Below, one piece after another: positions 54,601 through 63,445 of a stretch of DNA of 64,000 nt. This DNA comes from Sarcophilus harrisii. Its lineage: Eukaryota > Chordata > Mammalia > Dasyuromorphia > Dasyuridae. A model generated the notes under the pieces. That model was not told where the DNA came from. It saw only the letters and a list, made by a program, of their open reading frames with translations, and did no database searches. The stretch lies in assembly GCF_902635505.1 (NCBI RefSeq), contig NC_045431.1, forward strand, positions 1,054,001 through 1,118,000. Reading direction: 5' to 3'. The first letter of the stretch is position 1; each line of letters starts with the position of its first letter. The position numbers and the translations under genes were made by a program.

Positions 54601-57600
54601 CCCCTTAGTGAGCCTTCCTTTGTAGCAAAGAAACTCAGCAAACAAACTTCATTTGTAAAAGCAGTCAGAATATCAAAAAAAAAAAATGATGAGCAAAAGC
54701 ATGAATGAAGGAAAGATTGAATTACCAGATCTTGAGTTCTAGTAGTGATATGGGCTATTTCCCATCTCTAACATATTCACAGTTTGGATGGGGCAGCTCA
54801 CTATTCCAGGCTCAAGGCAATCTGTGGGTCTGCACTCCTGACTTGTGCATTTCCTCTGATGTTTGTAAATGGGCCATCCAAAGTCTTAAAGGAAGGTCCT
54901 TCTACCTCCCTGTTTTCTAATACCTACAGTTTACATATTGATAGAGTTAAATGAGCAGGATCCCCCGTTCAACTCCTGAATATGAAAGCAGTATTCATCA
55001 CAGTATTTGATATTGATAAAAAAAAAATCAATGGAAAAACCTAGATGCAAAAAAATAGAAGCAATTGAAAACAGTTCAATATGTGGTAAATCTAAAACTA
55101 AAATATTCAGATTCCTTTTTTTATTTAAAAAATATATCAAGATTGGAAACAATTTGATAGATGTCATGGGCTGACACTGAGCAGTGGCCCGAGCACTTAA
55201 GGCTAATTATCAATTGGACAATACTTTATTAATATATGCTTGGAGAAAGAATGGCCCTGCCCACTCTCTGTGCAAGTTTTATCTGTTGTATAGGAGATTG
55301 GGTGGAGCATTGAGGGGGGGATGAGAGAGCCAGAGTCACTGCTGGTGGGATTCATGTTGCGGCTGCTCTCACTTTGTATCACCATTCCGTTCACGTCCAC
55401 AAAAAATAAAGATCAAGGACTTTTGCTGATCCTGACTCCTGCTGATTTTAAAGTATTCTGGGTGCTAACACAGTCATCACAGATAGAAATTAGATTTAGA
55501 GGTAGAGTTGGGAAATGATCCAACCATTCTGGAGAGCAATTTGAAACTATATCCAAAGAATTATAAAACTTTGTATAGCCTTTGATCCAGCAATACTACT
55601 ACTAGATCTGTATCCCAAGGAGACAAAAAGAAAAGAGAGAAAGGACCTATTTGTGCAAAAATAATTATAGTTTTTTTGTTATTATTATAGTAAAGAATTA
55701 GAAATTGAGGGGATGCCCATCACTTGGGTAATGGATTAAGAACCTGAATCATGGAATAGTATCATGATATAAGAAATGATGAGTAGATAGATTTCAGAAA
55801 AACCTGGAAAGACTTACATGAACTGATACAAAGTGAAGTGAGCAGAAGCAGATCATTATACATAGTAACATCAATTAATGCAATGATCCAAGACAATACC
55901 AAAGGACTCATGATGAAAAATGCTATTCATCTCCAGAGAAAGAACTGATAGAATCTGAACACAGACTGAAAGATGCTATTTTTCACTTTATTTATTTTTT
56001 ATTGTTTTTTTCCACTGTGTTTTCTTTTACAATATGACTAAAATTGAAATATTATTTGCTTGACTGTACATGGATAACCTATATCACATTGCTCAGAGTC
56101 TCAGAGGTAGAAAAAAAAGAAAGGAAGGGGGAAATTTGGAATTCAAAAATTTTAAAAAAGAATTTTAAAATGTAATTGGAAATATTATTCAGGAAAAGAA
56201 TTAGGTTTATAGCAACATCTTCCACTACCTACCATAATAATCTTAAAATTAATGGCCGACCTGATTTTCAAAAGGACATTAGAAATCATTCCATAAAAAC
56301 CTTGGAAGAGAATGAGATAAAGTACCTTTTACAACTATGATTAGAGGGAGAATCATTACCCAAATAAGGAACAGAAGAGTTGATAAAATATAAAATAGAC
56401 AATTTGACTACATAAATAACAACAATAATAATACCAATGATGATTTCCCAAGTACCTATTACTGGGCTACACACCAACAAAGTAAAAGACAGTATCAAAG
56501 GTCTAATATATACCAAAATATGTCCATCAACATTCTGTGTGATAGTAAAAACTGGAAACAAAGTGGGTCCCCACTCATTGGGGAAAATGACTGAAATATA
56601 ATTTTGCGGTAAAAATGAAAATTAGGAAAAATTTAGAGTGAAAGATTAATGTCCACTGATTCCAAGCAAGATAAACAGAATGAAGACCACAATATAAACA
56701 ATGACTACTTCAATCATGTAAATACAAAAAATCATCAAAAGGAAGGGGGAACTAGAAGTAATAGAGAAAACAGTCAAAGTCCTAGGCAAGAGATAATGAA
56801 ACATAGTCTCTTCTCTCACACTAGAAAGGTTGGGGAATGTTAGACAAAATATCATATACATAACGAGACAGTCATTGCTTGGTATGTTTTGCTTAATTGT
56901 TAGTCATATTTTAAAATTTAAAAAAACTTAAAAATACTAAGTTAGACAAAATTATGGCCATAGTACATAAATTTGATGTTCTGCACCCTCGGCCATCTAT
57001 TTATATTTAATGATAGAATATAGATGTGATGTTACCTCTTCATATGATGATAGTTGATCATCATAATTACACAATGTATGATTTTGCTTTAGTGTCCATT
57101 TCTTTTAAACTGGAATAATCATTGATTTGCCAGGTCCTGTGAGTTTCTCCATTACTTCCATATGACACAAAGTGCTGGAAGATAGCAAACTATTTGATTA
57201 TTGTAATCAGACCTATATAGCAACTCAATATCCCTCAATGGTGAGTCATCAAGCACTCATTTCTGCTTCCTGGAAAGGGAAAACTGGATGGGGTCTTGCC
57301 CCCTTGGCTCAATGGCTACATTCTTCATGCTATCACTATCTATTACATTTCTAGTCTCTGTCAATCATAGAATCATAGGAAATCAAAGATGGATTGGATC
57401 TTAGAACACAGACTACCAGGATTATACTGCTAGACAGAAAATATAGAATTGAATAACTGGCAAGAACTTTAGAATATAAGGTGCATTTTCAACAACATAG
57501 GCAACTGATAATTAAAATGCATATAGTGTTTTAAGGATTACATAGAAAGTCAAAGCAGGCCAAATGTAGAATTGTAGAGTCAGGAAGAACTTTAGGACAC

Positions 57601-59065
57601 AGGAGGTTCAAAATAACTTTAATTTAGAAAATATGGAAAACCAGAACTAGAAAGGGCCTTGGATACTAATGATTTCAGATATAAAAAAGGAACAAATAAC
57701 TGAAAAATAGAAAAGACTACTCCAAGGTTTCATGCTGAGTACATGGCAGCAATGGGATCAGGAGCAAGTTCACACTTTGCAACGAGAAGGACAAGAAATG
57801 GTACAGGCATGGGACTTGTAAGGGTGTTCAGTGGCTTCCTTGGAGAGGAAGCCCTGCAGTAAAGAAGGAAGTACGCCTCTGATATCAGTGCTTGTGAAAA
57901 TGTTTCATTCACTCTATTAGAGTCCTAGCTTCCCAAAGAAGGGATATTGATGGTAAACCTTGAAGGGAGATGAGCAATCTGAAACGTTGAGATGAAAAAC
58001 AAGATACCTATGCATAGAATACAGTCTGTGCAAAAGCACAGAGGGGAGAAATGGGTTGTGAAGTGGAAGGGACAGCTGAGAGTCAACTTTAATTGGGCTA
58101 TAGTGAGTGAAATAGAGTAAAGTGAAACCAGATTGGAAAGATGGAGGGTGTGCTTAAGAGAAAACTGCTTTATTGGATCAATTACGAGATATTTAGAAGA
58201 ATATCAGAAATTTCCTTATGTAAAATGGAACCAGCTCTCTGTACCTGCTCTAGCCAACAGTGCTATATTTTGTTGCTTTTGTTGACAGATAGGGGCCACA
58301 GCTGATCCTCGACTGTGAATGGTACTTGCACATTTGAGCCTGTGGTAAGCATTTATCAAGAAAAACAAGACACGGCTAATGGTGAGAAGCTGCAAAAACC
58401 TTACCTTTGATGGACAGTGCTGGGGACATCAGAGGCGGGGCTTGACATGTTTCTACTTGGTAATGGGTCACTCAATTCCATTTTCTTCTGAAGCTTATAA
58501 TTGTCCATCCTTTCAGCTAAAAAGAATAGTACTCCCATTAAGCCATCAGTTCAAAATTACTCTTTTCCAAACTTTGTGACAAGTTAAATATATATTTTTT
58601 CATAACAAAGTAGTCACACATTTCTCTTAAGATGTTATTAATTTGACTAGGAAAAAAATCTTTCAAAGATAAATTTTGTTTGAGATCTTCAGATTTTCAC
58701 AATTCTAATTTAATTGGAGCAAGTGTAATATATGAAAAAGGATCTGAGACAGACGTCTGTAGACCTGGGCTAATGTTGGCTTTATTCTAAGGAGCTGTGT
58801 GATTTTGGTCAAGTCATTTAATAACAACACTAGTACTTGTAGTTTATGAGACAGCAACACTAATTTACCTTTAAGGACCCTTTTCAGCTCTGAATCTATA
58901 ATCTCAGTATTTAAATGTTTATAATCACTCATTACATTTTACCAACAAGTCGTATGCTATAATGGTCTTGACAAGTTCCAGTGGATACTCTGCTGTATTG
59001 GTTCTATGACGCTAGATAAGTTCTTTAAATTCTCATTGCCACAGGCTACACTGAGATTGGCAGCT

Positions 59066-59106
<41 letters not shown>

Positions 59107-59740
59107 GGAGTTATCATTCTCTGGACCTCCCCATACAGACGAAATCACAGGCTCTCTAGACATTTTTTACTTAAGAATCTATGATTCTTTGCTGAGATAA
59201 GTAAGGGACAATGGCTATAGCCCATCTCATACTGCTCCTCTCTAGACAAATTGTTGTGAGACCCAAAGCTGAGGGGTTCATACGGGAAATGTCTTTAATG
59301 CTAAATGTCAGAGGTGGAAGGGACTATAAGTACATAGAACACAAAATGTAAGAGCTGGGATGGACTTTATACTATAGATGAGAACTTGGATCTATTGGGT
59401 GAAAAGGACAGATTTTGGCTTAGTGGAACGGTCCTCTTAAAGGAGGAGGGATTTTCCCATCATTAGGGTTTTCACTTAGGTCCTGGAGGACAATCTGATG
59501 GAGCTCTCATAGAGGGAATTCCTCTTTGGGGCTCAGTTGGACTAGATGCCTTCTGAACTTCTACAAAAAGGTCTGAACTGAGAGATGTTAGAACAGAGAA
59601 TGAGCAATCTGAGATATGGAGGTGGTCTTAGAAATCATTTCATTTCTCTCTCCCTCACCCCATTTTACTGATGAGACACCTGGAGAGGGGAAGGAAGTAC
59701 TATGTCCAAGATCACATACACAGTTTAAAAAAAAAAAAAG

Positions 59741-59784
<44 letters not shown>

Positions 59785-61692
59785 ATTCATGTCTTGACCC
59801 TCAGCCCAGTATTTCTAATTCTAATTTCTAACGTGTGTGTGTAATAACAACAGTATTAAATACTGATTCTCATCTCTTGAGGATATAAGATATTGAGAAA
59901 GGATATTCCTCCTTTCTTTAATTAATAACAATAATGATAACAACAAATAGTTAGTATTTATATAGTGCTTACTATATACCAGGCACTGTGCTGAGTACTT
60001 TACACTTATTATCTCATTTGATCCTCATATTTAGAAGATGGGGCAATTATTATCCCCACTTTAAAGATAAAGAAACTGAGACAAATAAGTGACTTGTCTA
60101 AAGACATGTAGATAGTTAATTGTCTGAAGCTGAATTTGAATTTAGTTCTTCTGACTCTAGACCAGTCACTATTCCACATGCTGTCTGGCCAACCCAATTA
60201 ATTAGCTGGAAGCAGTAAGTAGAGTTCTGGAGTCCTCAACTGTAAAATGGGGAAAATGATAGCACTTTCCCTTGCAGGATTGTTGTGAAGATCAAATGAG
60301 ATTATATTTGTAAAAAGTCCTCAGCACAGTGTCTTAGCCCAAAGTAGCTACTTTACAAGTGTCTATTCCCCTGAATCCATCGCTAGCCCATTTAATTTGG
60401 GAAGTCATTAACATGTAGATAGTTTGCTGTTTTCCAATATATTTCTCAATAGAAGTCAAGTCCAACTAAAACCTATTTATTCCCCAAAGCAAAACCAACA
60501 ATGGCGTCGATTCTCCAAAAGAAGACTCAGACCATCACCGACACTTACCCTGTAGCATCTTGAGCTGCTGCAATTTTCTCTCTTCATGAGCCTGCATGAT
60601 TTTCCCAATCTCTTGGTAGTAACTGGACACGAGCCTGTTTACATTGTTGCTAGTCACGTAGACACTTTCTACAGCTGCTTCGATCAGCGTGCCCTGTGCC
60701 AAAAACAAAAAGGAAAAGTGCAGGTTTAGGTGGGGGTCATGGTTAGTCTTGCCACCTCTGTGCCGCTGTTCAGCGTGCTCCTCACGCTAAAATTAAGGTG
60801 CTGGAGATGAGAATGTGGAGGTTACAGATATGATGAGATGGGGGGTATTAGGACAAAAATTGGCAATAGCAATTTACTGGATATGGGGAGGGCTTAAGCA
60901 CCACTACAATGCTTAAAACAATGCCCACAAAAGAACAGATAGAAGTTAACAGAGAAATCTAGACAAGCTAGATAGTTTCTGGAAACAACATGGTGAATTT
61001 CTTAAATGCTTAAGAAAAAAAATTGCTGTAGAAAATAGAAGTTTGCATTTTCACATATAATTCTAGTTTTCTACTGTGGTTATAGAAATGTTCATGAGGG
61101 ATGTTTAATTTTATTTATTTGAAAGAGTGAATGCATCCCATAATGTAGGTATATATCAATATATCCATATCTTTCTAGTGTGAGGGAAAGGCATGTTTTA
61201 TTATCTGTTCTGGTACTTTCATTGTTTTGTTTTGTTTTGTTTTTAATTACACAGAGTTCAAACTTCTTTTCCATTTATACCATTCTAGTATGGAATACAC
61301 TGGTTTCTTGATTCTGCTTATTTCATTATATAATACATCATGTTTCTCAAATTCTTCAAAGTCCTCTTTCTTACTGCACAATAATATTCTATTACTTTCA
61401 GAAATCGTGATTTTCCACCTACATCTCCTGTTTTTCTCTCTCCAATTTTTGTTGTTAATTCAAGGAGTCCAAGAGTCCGTCTTACCTTAAAATCCTCTCT
61501 GTCTTTGGCCTGGCTCTTGGCCATGTCGCACCGAGCGTGCTCAAGCAAGGCCCCGCCGATCACCCGCTGCGTGTGTTGGTACAGAAACTGGATACACTCT
61601 TGTACTTCCACAATGAACTGCTGATGGAATTCTAAACGTGTCTGTTGAGTTTCCTCCTTTACTTTCCGCTCTTCTTCCAGGATACGAGACTC
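40437..61692 (-). CDS. EVC: EVC (Ellis-van Creveld protein), last seven coding exons, 5' partial gene
   Basis: Read on the minus strand, the exons are 61692-61486, 60693-60549, 58516-58405, 48306-48180, 46750-46657, 44917-44809 and 40518-40437 (stop TAG). All phases agree and give about 291 residues that align with the C-terminus of human EVC from the RVLEE region to the last residues RRSNL. EVC forms a complex with EVC2 at the base of the primary cilium and promotes Smoothened-dependent Hedgehog signalling; loss causes Ellis-van Creveld syndrome in humans. This part is helical, Gln/Glu/Lys-rich and coiled-coil-like, with no membrane segment (that lies N-terminally, outside the window). The gene faces CRMP1 tail to tail, as in human. 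Confidence 0.95.
40645..40800 (+). repeat. MIR/CORE-SINE, sense
   Basis: ggctggtgcaatggaaaaga head, ccaagttcaaattctggtct and ccttagtttcctcatatg. Confidence 0.7.
41687..41740. repeat. 23-bp near-palindromic tandem repeat
   Basis: Two full copies of a 23-base unit (ccttggggtacccaaggaag plus gta) at 41687-41709 and 41710-41732, then an 8-base partial. Each unit holds the near-palindrome ccttggggtacccaagg. Confidence 0.88.
41750..42480 (-). mobile_element. Probable retroviral LTR (solo or fragment), minus strand
   Basis: Read on the minus strand it has an LTR-like order of signals: a TATA-like catataagcc at 42113-42104, then an AATAAA at 41967-41962 about 140 bases further, then a U5-like stretch beginning ggatttggactttaatacct. 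No coding part is seen. It is a fossil; exact ends and the ERV class are not resolved, so the coordinates are approximate. Confidence 0.45.
42960..43350 (+). repeat. CR1/L3 LINE 3' end, sense
   Basis: tttagatttgttctggccaa, gggagcactgggtggagctt and gcagattttagttcatgaaa, followed by ggatattcctgtactagttg, follow the CR1/L3 3' end. The 62-codon frame at 42978 is inside this repeat. Confidence 0.65.
43790..44410 (-). repeat. L1 remnants, antisense (two pieces)
   Basis: 43790-44205 is an antisense L1 3' UTR of an older subfamily (ttatttcagttccaaattg ... tctgggttctactcacttca), interrupted by the CT microsatellite at 44019-44045. 44215-44410 is antisense ORF2 and reads [18 protein letters not shown] on the minus strand. 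Confidence 0.75.
44019..44045. repeat. (CT)n microsatellite
   Basis: A run of ct repeats inside the antisense L1 3' UTR remnant. Confidence 0.93.
44809..44917 (-). CDS. EVC: EVC penultimate coding exon
   Basis: 109 bases, phase 1 to 2. With the preceding G it reads [20 protein letters not shown] then [16 protein letters not shown]. Human has [20 protein letters not shown] and later GDQTSGSLSSK, so the alignment is clear although this region evolves fast. The basic KKKK cluster corresponds to human KRKK, a possible nuclear-localisation-like patch. Acceptor ctctgcag; donor TCCAG|gtacaa. Confidence 0.92.
44918..46656 (-). other. EVC: EVC intron
   Basis: 1.7 kb. It has MIR/L2 3'-end type pieces at about 45220-45480 and 45690-45760 (taagcacttaataaatgctt), a C-run followed by an A-run near 45637-45655, an antisense CORE-SINE at about 46093-46343 and a short (GAT)n at about 46428-46450. 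Confidence 0.8.
46093..46343 (-). repeat. CORE-SINE, antisense, near full length
   Basis: From ttagtggtgttcaattgttt through cacttggggttttcttgcca and ggtcacacagctaggaagca to ccacctagctgccc. Confidence 0.8.
46657..46750 (-). CDS. EVC: EVC coding exon ([13 protein letters not shown])
   Basis: 94 bases, phase 0 to 1. It reads [20 protein letters not shown] then [11 protein letters not shown]. Human has [20 protein letters not shown], so this is one of the best conserved EVC exons here. The acceptor is ttgcctactcag and the donor CCTG|gtgagt, a strong site. A longer open frame in another phase overlaps and is not coding. Confidence 0.95.
46751..48179 (-). other. EVC: EVC intron
   Basis: 1.4 kb. 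It has a GC palindrome at 46791-46808, a sense CORE-SINE at 47730-47940 and otherwise unique-looking DNA. A 69-codon plus-strand frame at 47138-47347 has no match I recognise. Confidence 0.8.
47730..47940 (+). repeat. CORE-SINE, sense
   Basis: caagctaggtagtctgggct head, gagttcatatctagcttcag, cctcatctgtcaaatgaatt and an acaacaataa tail. Confidence 0.78.
48180..48306 (-). CDS. EVC: EVC coding exon ([12 protein letters not shown])
   Basis: 127 bases, phase 2 to 0. With AG from the previous exon it reads [20 protein letters not shown] then [20 protein letters not shown] and EMK. Human has [20 protein letters not shown]. The acceptor is ttccttttgcaag and the donor AAG|gtatca. Open sequence continues into the intron on both sides but the phases of neighbours fix these borders. 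Confidence 0.95.
48700..49520 (+). mobile_element. Endogenous retrovirus remnant, gag/matrix part (class II, betaretrovirus-like)
   Basis: On the plus strand 49041-49350 has the character of a betaretroviral gag N-terminus: a start followed by Gly, then [28 protein letters not shown] and a [20 protein letters not shown] segment. The order resembles the matrix domain of MMTV/IAP-like viruses. About 48700-49040 may be leader and 49380-49520 may be later gag. No pol, env or flanking LTR pair is recognised. The copy is broken, with several breaks, and is a fossil. Family assignment is from memory of matrix sequences. Confidence 0.55.
49665..49790 (+). repeat. CORE-SINE, sense, head part
   Basis: ggtgagcatagtgggtagaa head, gacaacctgagttcagtgtc and cttggcaagtcattgc. 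Confidence 0.65.
50127..50317 (-). mobile_element. Complete non-autonomous hAT element (MITE)
   Basis: 191 bases with perfect 16-bp terminal inverted repeats: CAGGGGTCCTCAAACT at 50127-50142 and its complement at 50302-50317. No coding capacity. The 8 bases on each side (gtctgtac and ctatacta) do not match, so the target duplication has decayed or was not made. A truncated relative lies at 11855-12007 in CRMP1. Resembles opossum OposCharlie-type hATs as I recall them. Confidence 0.88.
50496..50585 (-). other. Weak candidate in-frame exon of EVC (30 codons)
   Basis: On the minus strand a 90-base segment between an AG (aaattcaag) and CATAG|gtgtca is open in the frame that the neighbouring exons would impose (phase 2 in, phase 2 out). 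The reading includes [20 protein letters not shown]. The acceptor has a poor pyrimidine tract. The better acceptor gtgtattttcag, 19 bases inside, would break the frame. Human EVC has no exon here to my knowledge. Confidence 0.18.
50795..51337 (-). mobile_element. Young 5'-truncated L1, antisense to the window
   Basis: About 540 bases of L1 3' end on the minus strand, from ttttcttttttattatagct (tail side) to tctgaaatcatctagctggtcat. It matches the reverse complement of the copies at 34.8-35.9 kb. It is flanked by an exact duplication that includes aagcatatactattttc at 50778-50794 and 51341-51357, so the insertion is fairly recent. Confidence 0.9.
51662..51693. repeat. T32 homopolymer
   Basis: 32 consecutive T with no SINE or L1 body recognised next to it on either side. 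Confidence 0.95.
51960..52120. repeat. (GGAA)n-like purine tract
   Basis: About 160 bases of gga, aag and gaaa words on the plus strand, with few pyrimidines. The frames read on the minus strand as Ser/Leu/Phe runs are artefacts. Confidence 0.9.
52300..52512 (+). repeat. CORE-SINE, sense
   Basis: taaggtggcacaatggttct head, tactagctgtgtgaccctac, ttactcatctgtaaaatcat and a tail near taacttaaaaacaa. Confidence 0.78.
53306..53490 (-). repeat. CORE-SINE, antisense
   Basis: gattagttgtttggattcag, tgacccccatttggggtttt and cttggcaaagatactggagt through cggatttgaaag. Confidence 0.8.
54040..54480 (-). repeat. CR1/L3 LINE 3' end, antisense, with internal duplication
   Basis: ttcaaatacttgaatgtaaa, cccctggaactaaacacaat and gctgaccaagtcagaaaagt follow the antisense CR1/L3 order. 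The block ctgcttatctg...aactaaacac occurs twice, at about 54147-54196 and 54242-54292. Confidence 0.6.
55156..55161 (+). repeat. Left 6-bp target duplication of the solo LTR
   Basis: gataga, repeated at 55482-55487. Confidence 0.8.
55162..55481 (+). mobile_element. Solo LTR of an endogenous retrovirus (probably class II)
   Basis: 320 bases starting TGTCATGGGC and ending CATCACA, flanked by a perfect 6-bp duplication (gataga). A polyadenylation-type aataaa sits at about 55406, some 75 bases before the end. A 6-bp duplication fits class II (ERVK/betaretrovirus-like) insertions. The internal part has been lost, presumably by recombination between two LTRs. The clean ends suggest a moderate age. 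It sits at the edge of an L1 fragment. Confidence 0.82.
55482..55487 (+). repeat. Right 6-bp target duplication of the solo LTR
   Basis: gataga directly after the terminal CA. Confidence 0.8.
55488..56190 (+). repeat. L1 3' end, older subfamily, sense
   Basis: Contains gatccaaccattctggagag, tttgatccagcaatactact and gaaagacttacatgaactga, and a 3' UTR with cttttacaatatgactaaaa. These match the ORF2 end and UTR of an older L1. The 3' UTR differs from the copies at 35 kb. Confidence 0.8.
56215..56650 (+). repeat. L1 ORF2 remnants, sense
   Basis: Degenerate L1 pieces such as accttggaagagaatgagat and aaaactggaaacaaagtggg precede a gap-rich match to the ORF2 C-terminus. Strongly decayed. Confidence 0.5.
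58405..58516 (-). CDS. EVC: EVC coding exon ([15 protein letters not shown])
   Basis: 112 bases, phase 1 to 2. With the preceding G it reads [20 protein letters not shown] then [17 protein letters not shown](R). Human has [20 protein letters not shown] and ends SQAVHQR, a clear match. The acceptor is attctttttag and the donor CAAAG|gtaagg. It lies about 10 kb from the next exon. Confidence 0.95.
59071..59104. repeat. (TG)n microsatellite
   Basis: Uninterrupted TG run of more than 30 bases. Confidence 0.95.
59743..59781. repeat. (TG)n microsatellite
   Basis: Uninterrupted TG run following an A13 tract and gggg. Confidence 0.95.
59930..60190 (-). repeat. MIR/THER-type SINE, antisense, near full length
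   Basis: atttatatagtgcttactat, ccaggcactgtgctgagtac, attatccccactttaaagat and aagaaactgagacaaataag in the canonical order, ending near attccacatgctgtctgg. Confidence 0.8.
60549..60693 (-). CDS. EVC: EVC coding exon ([17 protein letters not shown])
   Basis: 145 bases, phase 0 to 1. It reads [20 protein letters not shown] then [20 protein letters not shown] and LQQLKMLQ. Human has [20 protein letters not shown], so identity is high. Helical and likely coiled coil. The acceptor is ttggcacag and the donor ACAGG|gtaagt. Confidence 0.96.
60694..61485 (-). other. EVC: EVC intron
   Basis: 0.8 kb, AT-rich, with a short (TTTTG)n-like tract near 61220-61245. Part of 61240-61450 resembles an antisense L1 3' end (agtatggaatacactggttt...cttactgcacaataatattctatt). 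Confidence 0.75.
61486..61692 (-). CDS. EVC: EVC coding exon ([18 protein letters not shown])
   Basis: 207 bases, phase 0 to 0, 69 residues. It reads [20 protein letters not shown], then [20 protein letters not shown] and [20 protein letters not shown], ending AKDREDFK. Human has [20 protein letters not shown] and ends AKDRDDFK. Strongly charged and helical, typical coiled coil. The acceptor is ccctttgtag and the donor AAG|gtaaga. The next exon upstream in the gene is not found before 64000. Confidence 0.96.
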
Positions 61693-61814
61693 CTACAAAG
61701 GGAATGAAAAGAGAGAGATGCTAACTTTCCCCCAACTGTACTGGGAGAACCCTGTTATTTTTTTTTTTCTTTTAAGATTTTTTTAAAGGTAAGACTAAAA
61801 AAAAAAAGACTGCA

Positions 61815-61970
61815 TCTTACCACTAGGTTTGTATCCCAAAGAGATCATTAAAAGGTGAAAGGACCCATATTTTAAAGATATTTATGGCAGCAAATATTTG
61901 GAAATTAAGGGGATCCCCATCAATTGGGAATGGCTAAACAAATTGTGGCATATGCTTATATAGAAATGAG
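61815..61970 (+). repeat. L1 ORF2 3' fragment, sense
   Basis: taggtttgtatcccaaagag, gtgaaaggacccatatttta and ggatccccatcaattgggaa match the C-terminal ORF2 region seen at 34.6-34.75 kb, more diverged. Confidence 0.75.
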
Positions 61971-63299
61971 ACAGAGAAAGACAGAGAGACAGACCAAGAA
62001 CATTTGGATGAGACCTGCCTCTGAGCTTCATTCCATCTCTGAATCTGATGATGACCGCTATCTGGCTTTGCTTTCAGGTTTGAGAGCCTCTGAGTCTTAG
62101 ATGAGCCTTTCACAGAAAGGATGTCTAAAGCTGTAGCTGATAATATCGACCAGACTGACTCCCAGGGAAGGCAGGACAGCTGACAGGCCCCTCTTTGGCT
62201 GACACCTTAGGTGACTAAGTGAGAAGCTTCACAAGCACAATGAAGGAACAGGAGTGTCCCTGATCTTTGGAGACTTTGATGACCTTGCTAAGGACTTGGA
62301 CACCCAGGAGTCCAAAGACTCCAAAGGAGGCTGAGCACTCTGTTGGGGTTTGGGACCAGAGGGAAGTCAGAGAAGGACAATGACATGCAGGCACACTGTT
62401 CCAGGTCTAGGCCATGGATCTCTATTGACAAATAGGAACCACAAGTCACAATTGATACTAGAGTAGCCGCCATAGAGAAACACAGGTTTTTCATCACATG
62501 TGAAGACGTGAACAGGTTTTGAGTCCTGTTTAACTTTCCTCATAAATTCCATCTTCTAGCTTTACAAAATCAGATTCAACCCATGAGATCTCAGCTTGCA
62601 ATCTGTGCATGATAAATGAACGAAATAAGGAAATGGAAAAGAGCAGACAAAATGAGTGAGGAGGGTGCTGAGAACTGTTGCTGTATCCTCTGGAGATGGT
62701 GGCCATGAGGGAAAAAAAAAACTACTGGATTTTTTTTTAAAAATCCAGAAGATAGCATGAAAAATAATGATATGGATAATCCATTGTATTTTCCATTTTT
62801 CAAAGTGCTACACTTACAATAACTCTGGGAAGGTAGCAAGGCCACATCCTCATCTGCCCATCTTACAGAAAACAACACCAAGGTTTGGAGACTTGCTGGA
62901 TCAGACCAGTCACTATGTGTCACAGGCAGGACTTGGACCAAGTCTTTACCTGAAAGATTCAGGCAGTGCATGTTGCAACAAAAGGTGCTCTATTTTAGGC
63001 CCAACATGCCATGTTTGAAGATAATTTCCAGATCTCAAAATTCACATGATTTGAAGGGCTTTTAAAGCTATTCCAATTCTAATATTCTATTTTCTAAAGA
63101 CCTTTCCAGTTCTATACTCTGTGTTGTATATTCTAAGGTTTCCTATAACTTTAACATTCTCTGTTCTTAAGTCTTTTGGTAAGATTTAGATTTAAAGCTA
63201 GAAAAATCAGGGGGTCCCACATTTAATTCCCTCATTTGATAGATGAAAAAACTGAGTCACAAAGCTGAGAAGTATCTGTAGGTAGATCCAAACTCAAGT

Positions 63300-63445
63300 C
63301 TTTCTGGCTGAGGCAAATGGGGTTAAGTAACTTGCCCAGGATCACACATCTAGGAAATATTAAGTGTCTGAGATCAGGCTTGAATTCGGATCCTCCTGGC
63401 TTCAGGACTGGTGGTCTAGCCACTGCCCCATCTAGCTGCTCCTAG
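63300..63445 (-). repeat. MIR/CORE-SINE, antisense
   Basis: taagtaacttgcccaggatc, ttgaattcggatcctcctgg and ccactgccccatctagctgc in the antisense order. Confidence 0.8.

Larger units (their letters stand above)
48307..58404 (-). other. EVC: EVC large intron (10 kb)
   Basis: The largest intron in the window. It holds an ERV gag remnant at about 48700-49520, a CORE-SINE at about 49665-49790, a complete hAT MITE at 50127-50317, a candidate exon at 50496-50585, a young L1 end at 50795-51337, a T32 run at 51662-51693, a purine tract at 51960-52120, SINEs at 52300-52512 and 53306-53490, an antisense CR1/L3 at about 54040-54480, a solo LTR at 55162-55481 and L1 3' pieces at 55488-56190 and about 56215-56650. 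56700-58400 has MIR/CR1-like remnants near 57360-57660 but little else. Confidence 0.85.
58517..60548 (-). other. EVC: EVC intron
   Basis: 2 kb. It holds a MIR at about 58710-58830, (TG)n runs at 59071-59104 and about 59743-59780, and a near full-length antisense MIR/THER-type copy at 59930-60190 followed by a sense MIR piece at about 60220-60365. Confidence 0.85.

Noticed and set aside
56649-56843. 64-codon Asn/Lys-rich frame
   Set aside because: AT-rich composition next to decayed L1 sequence; no domain.
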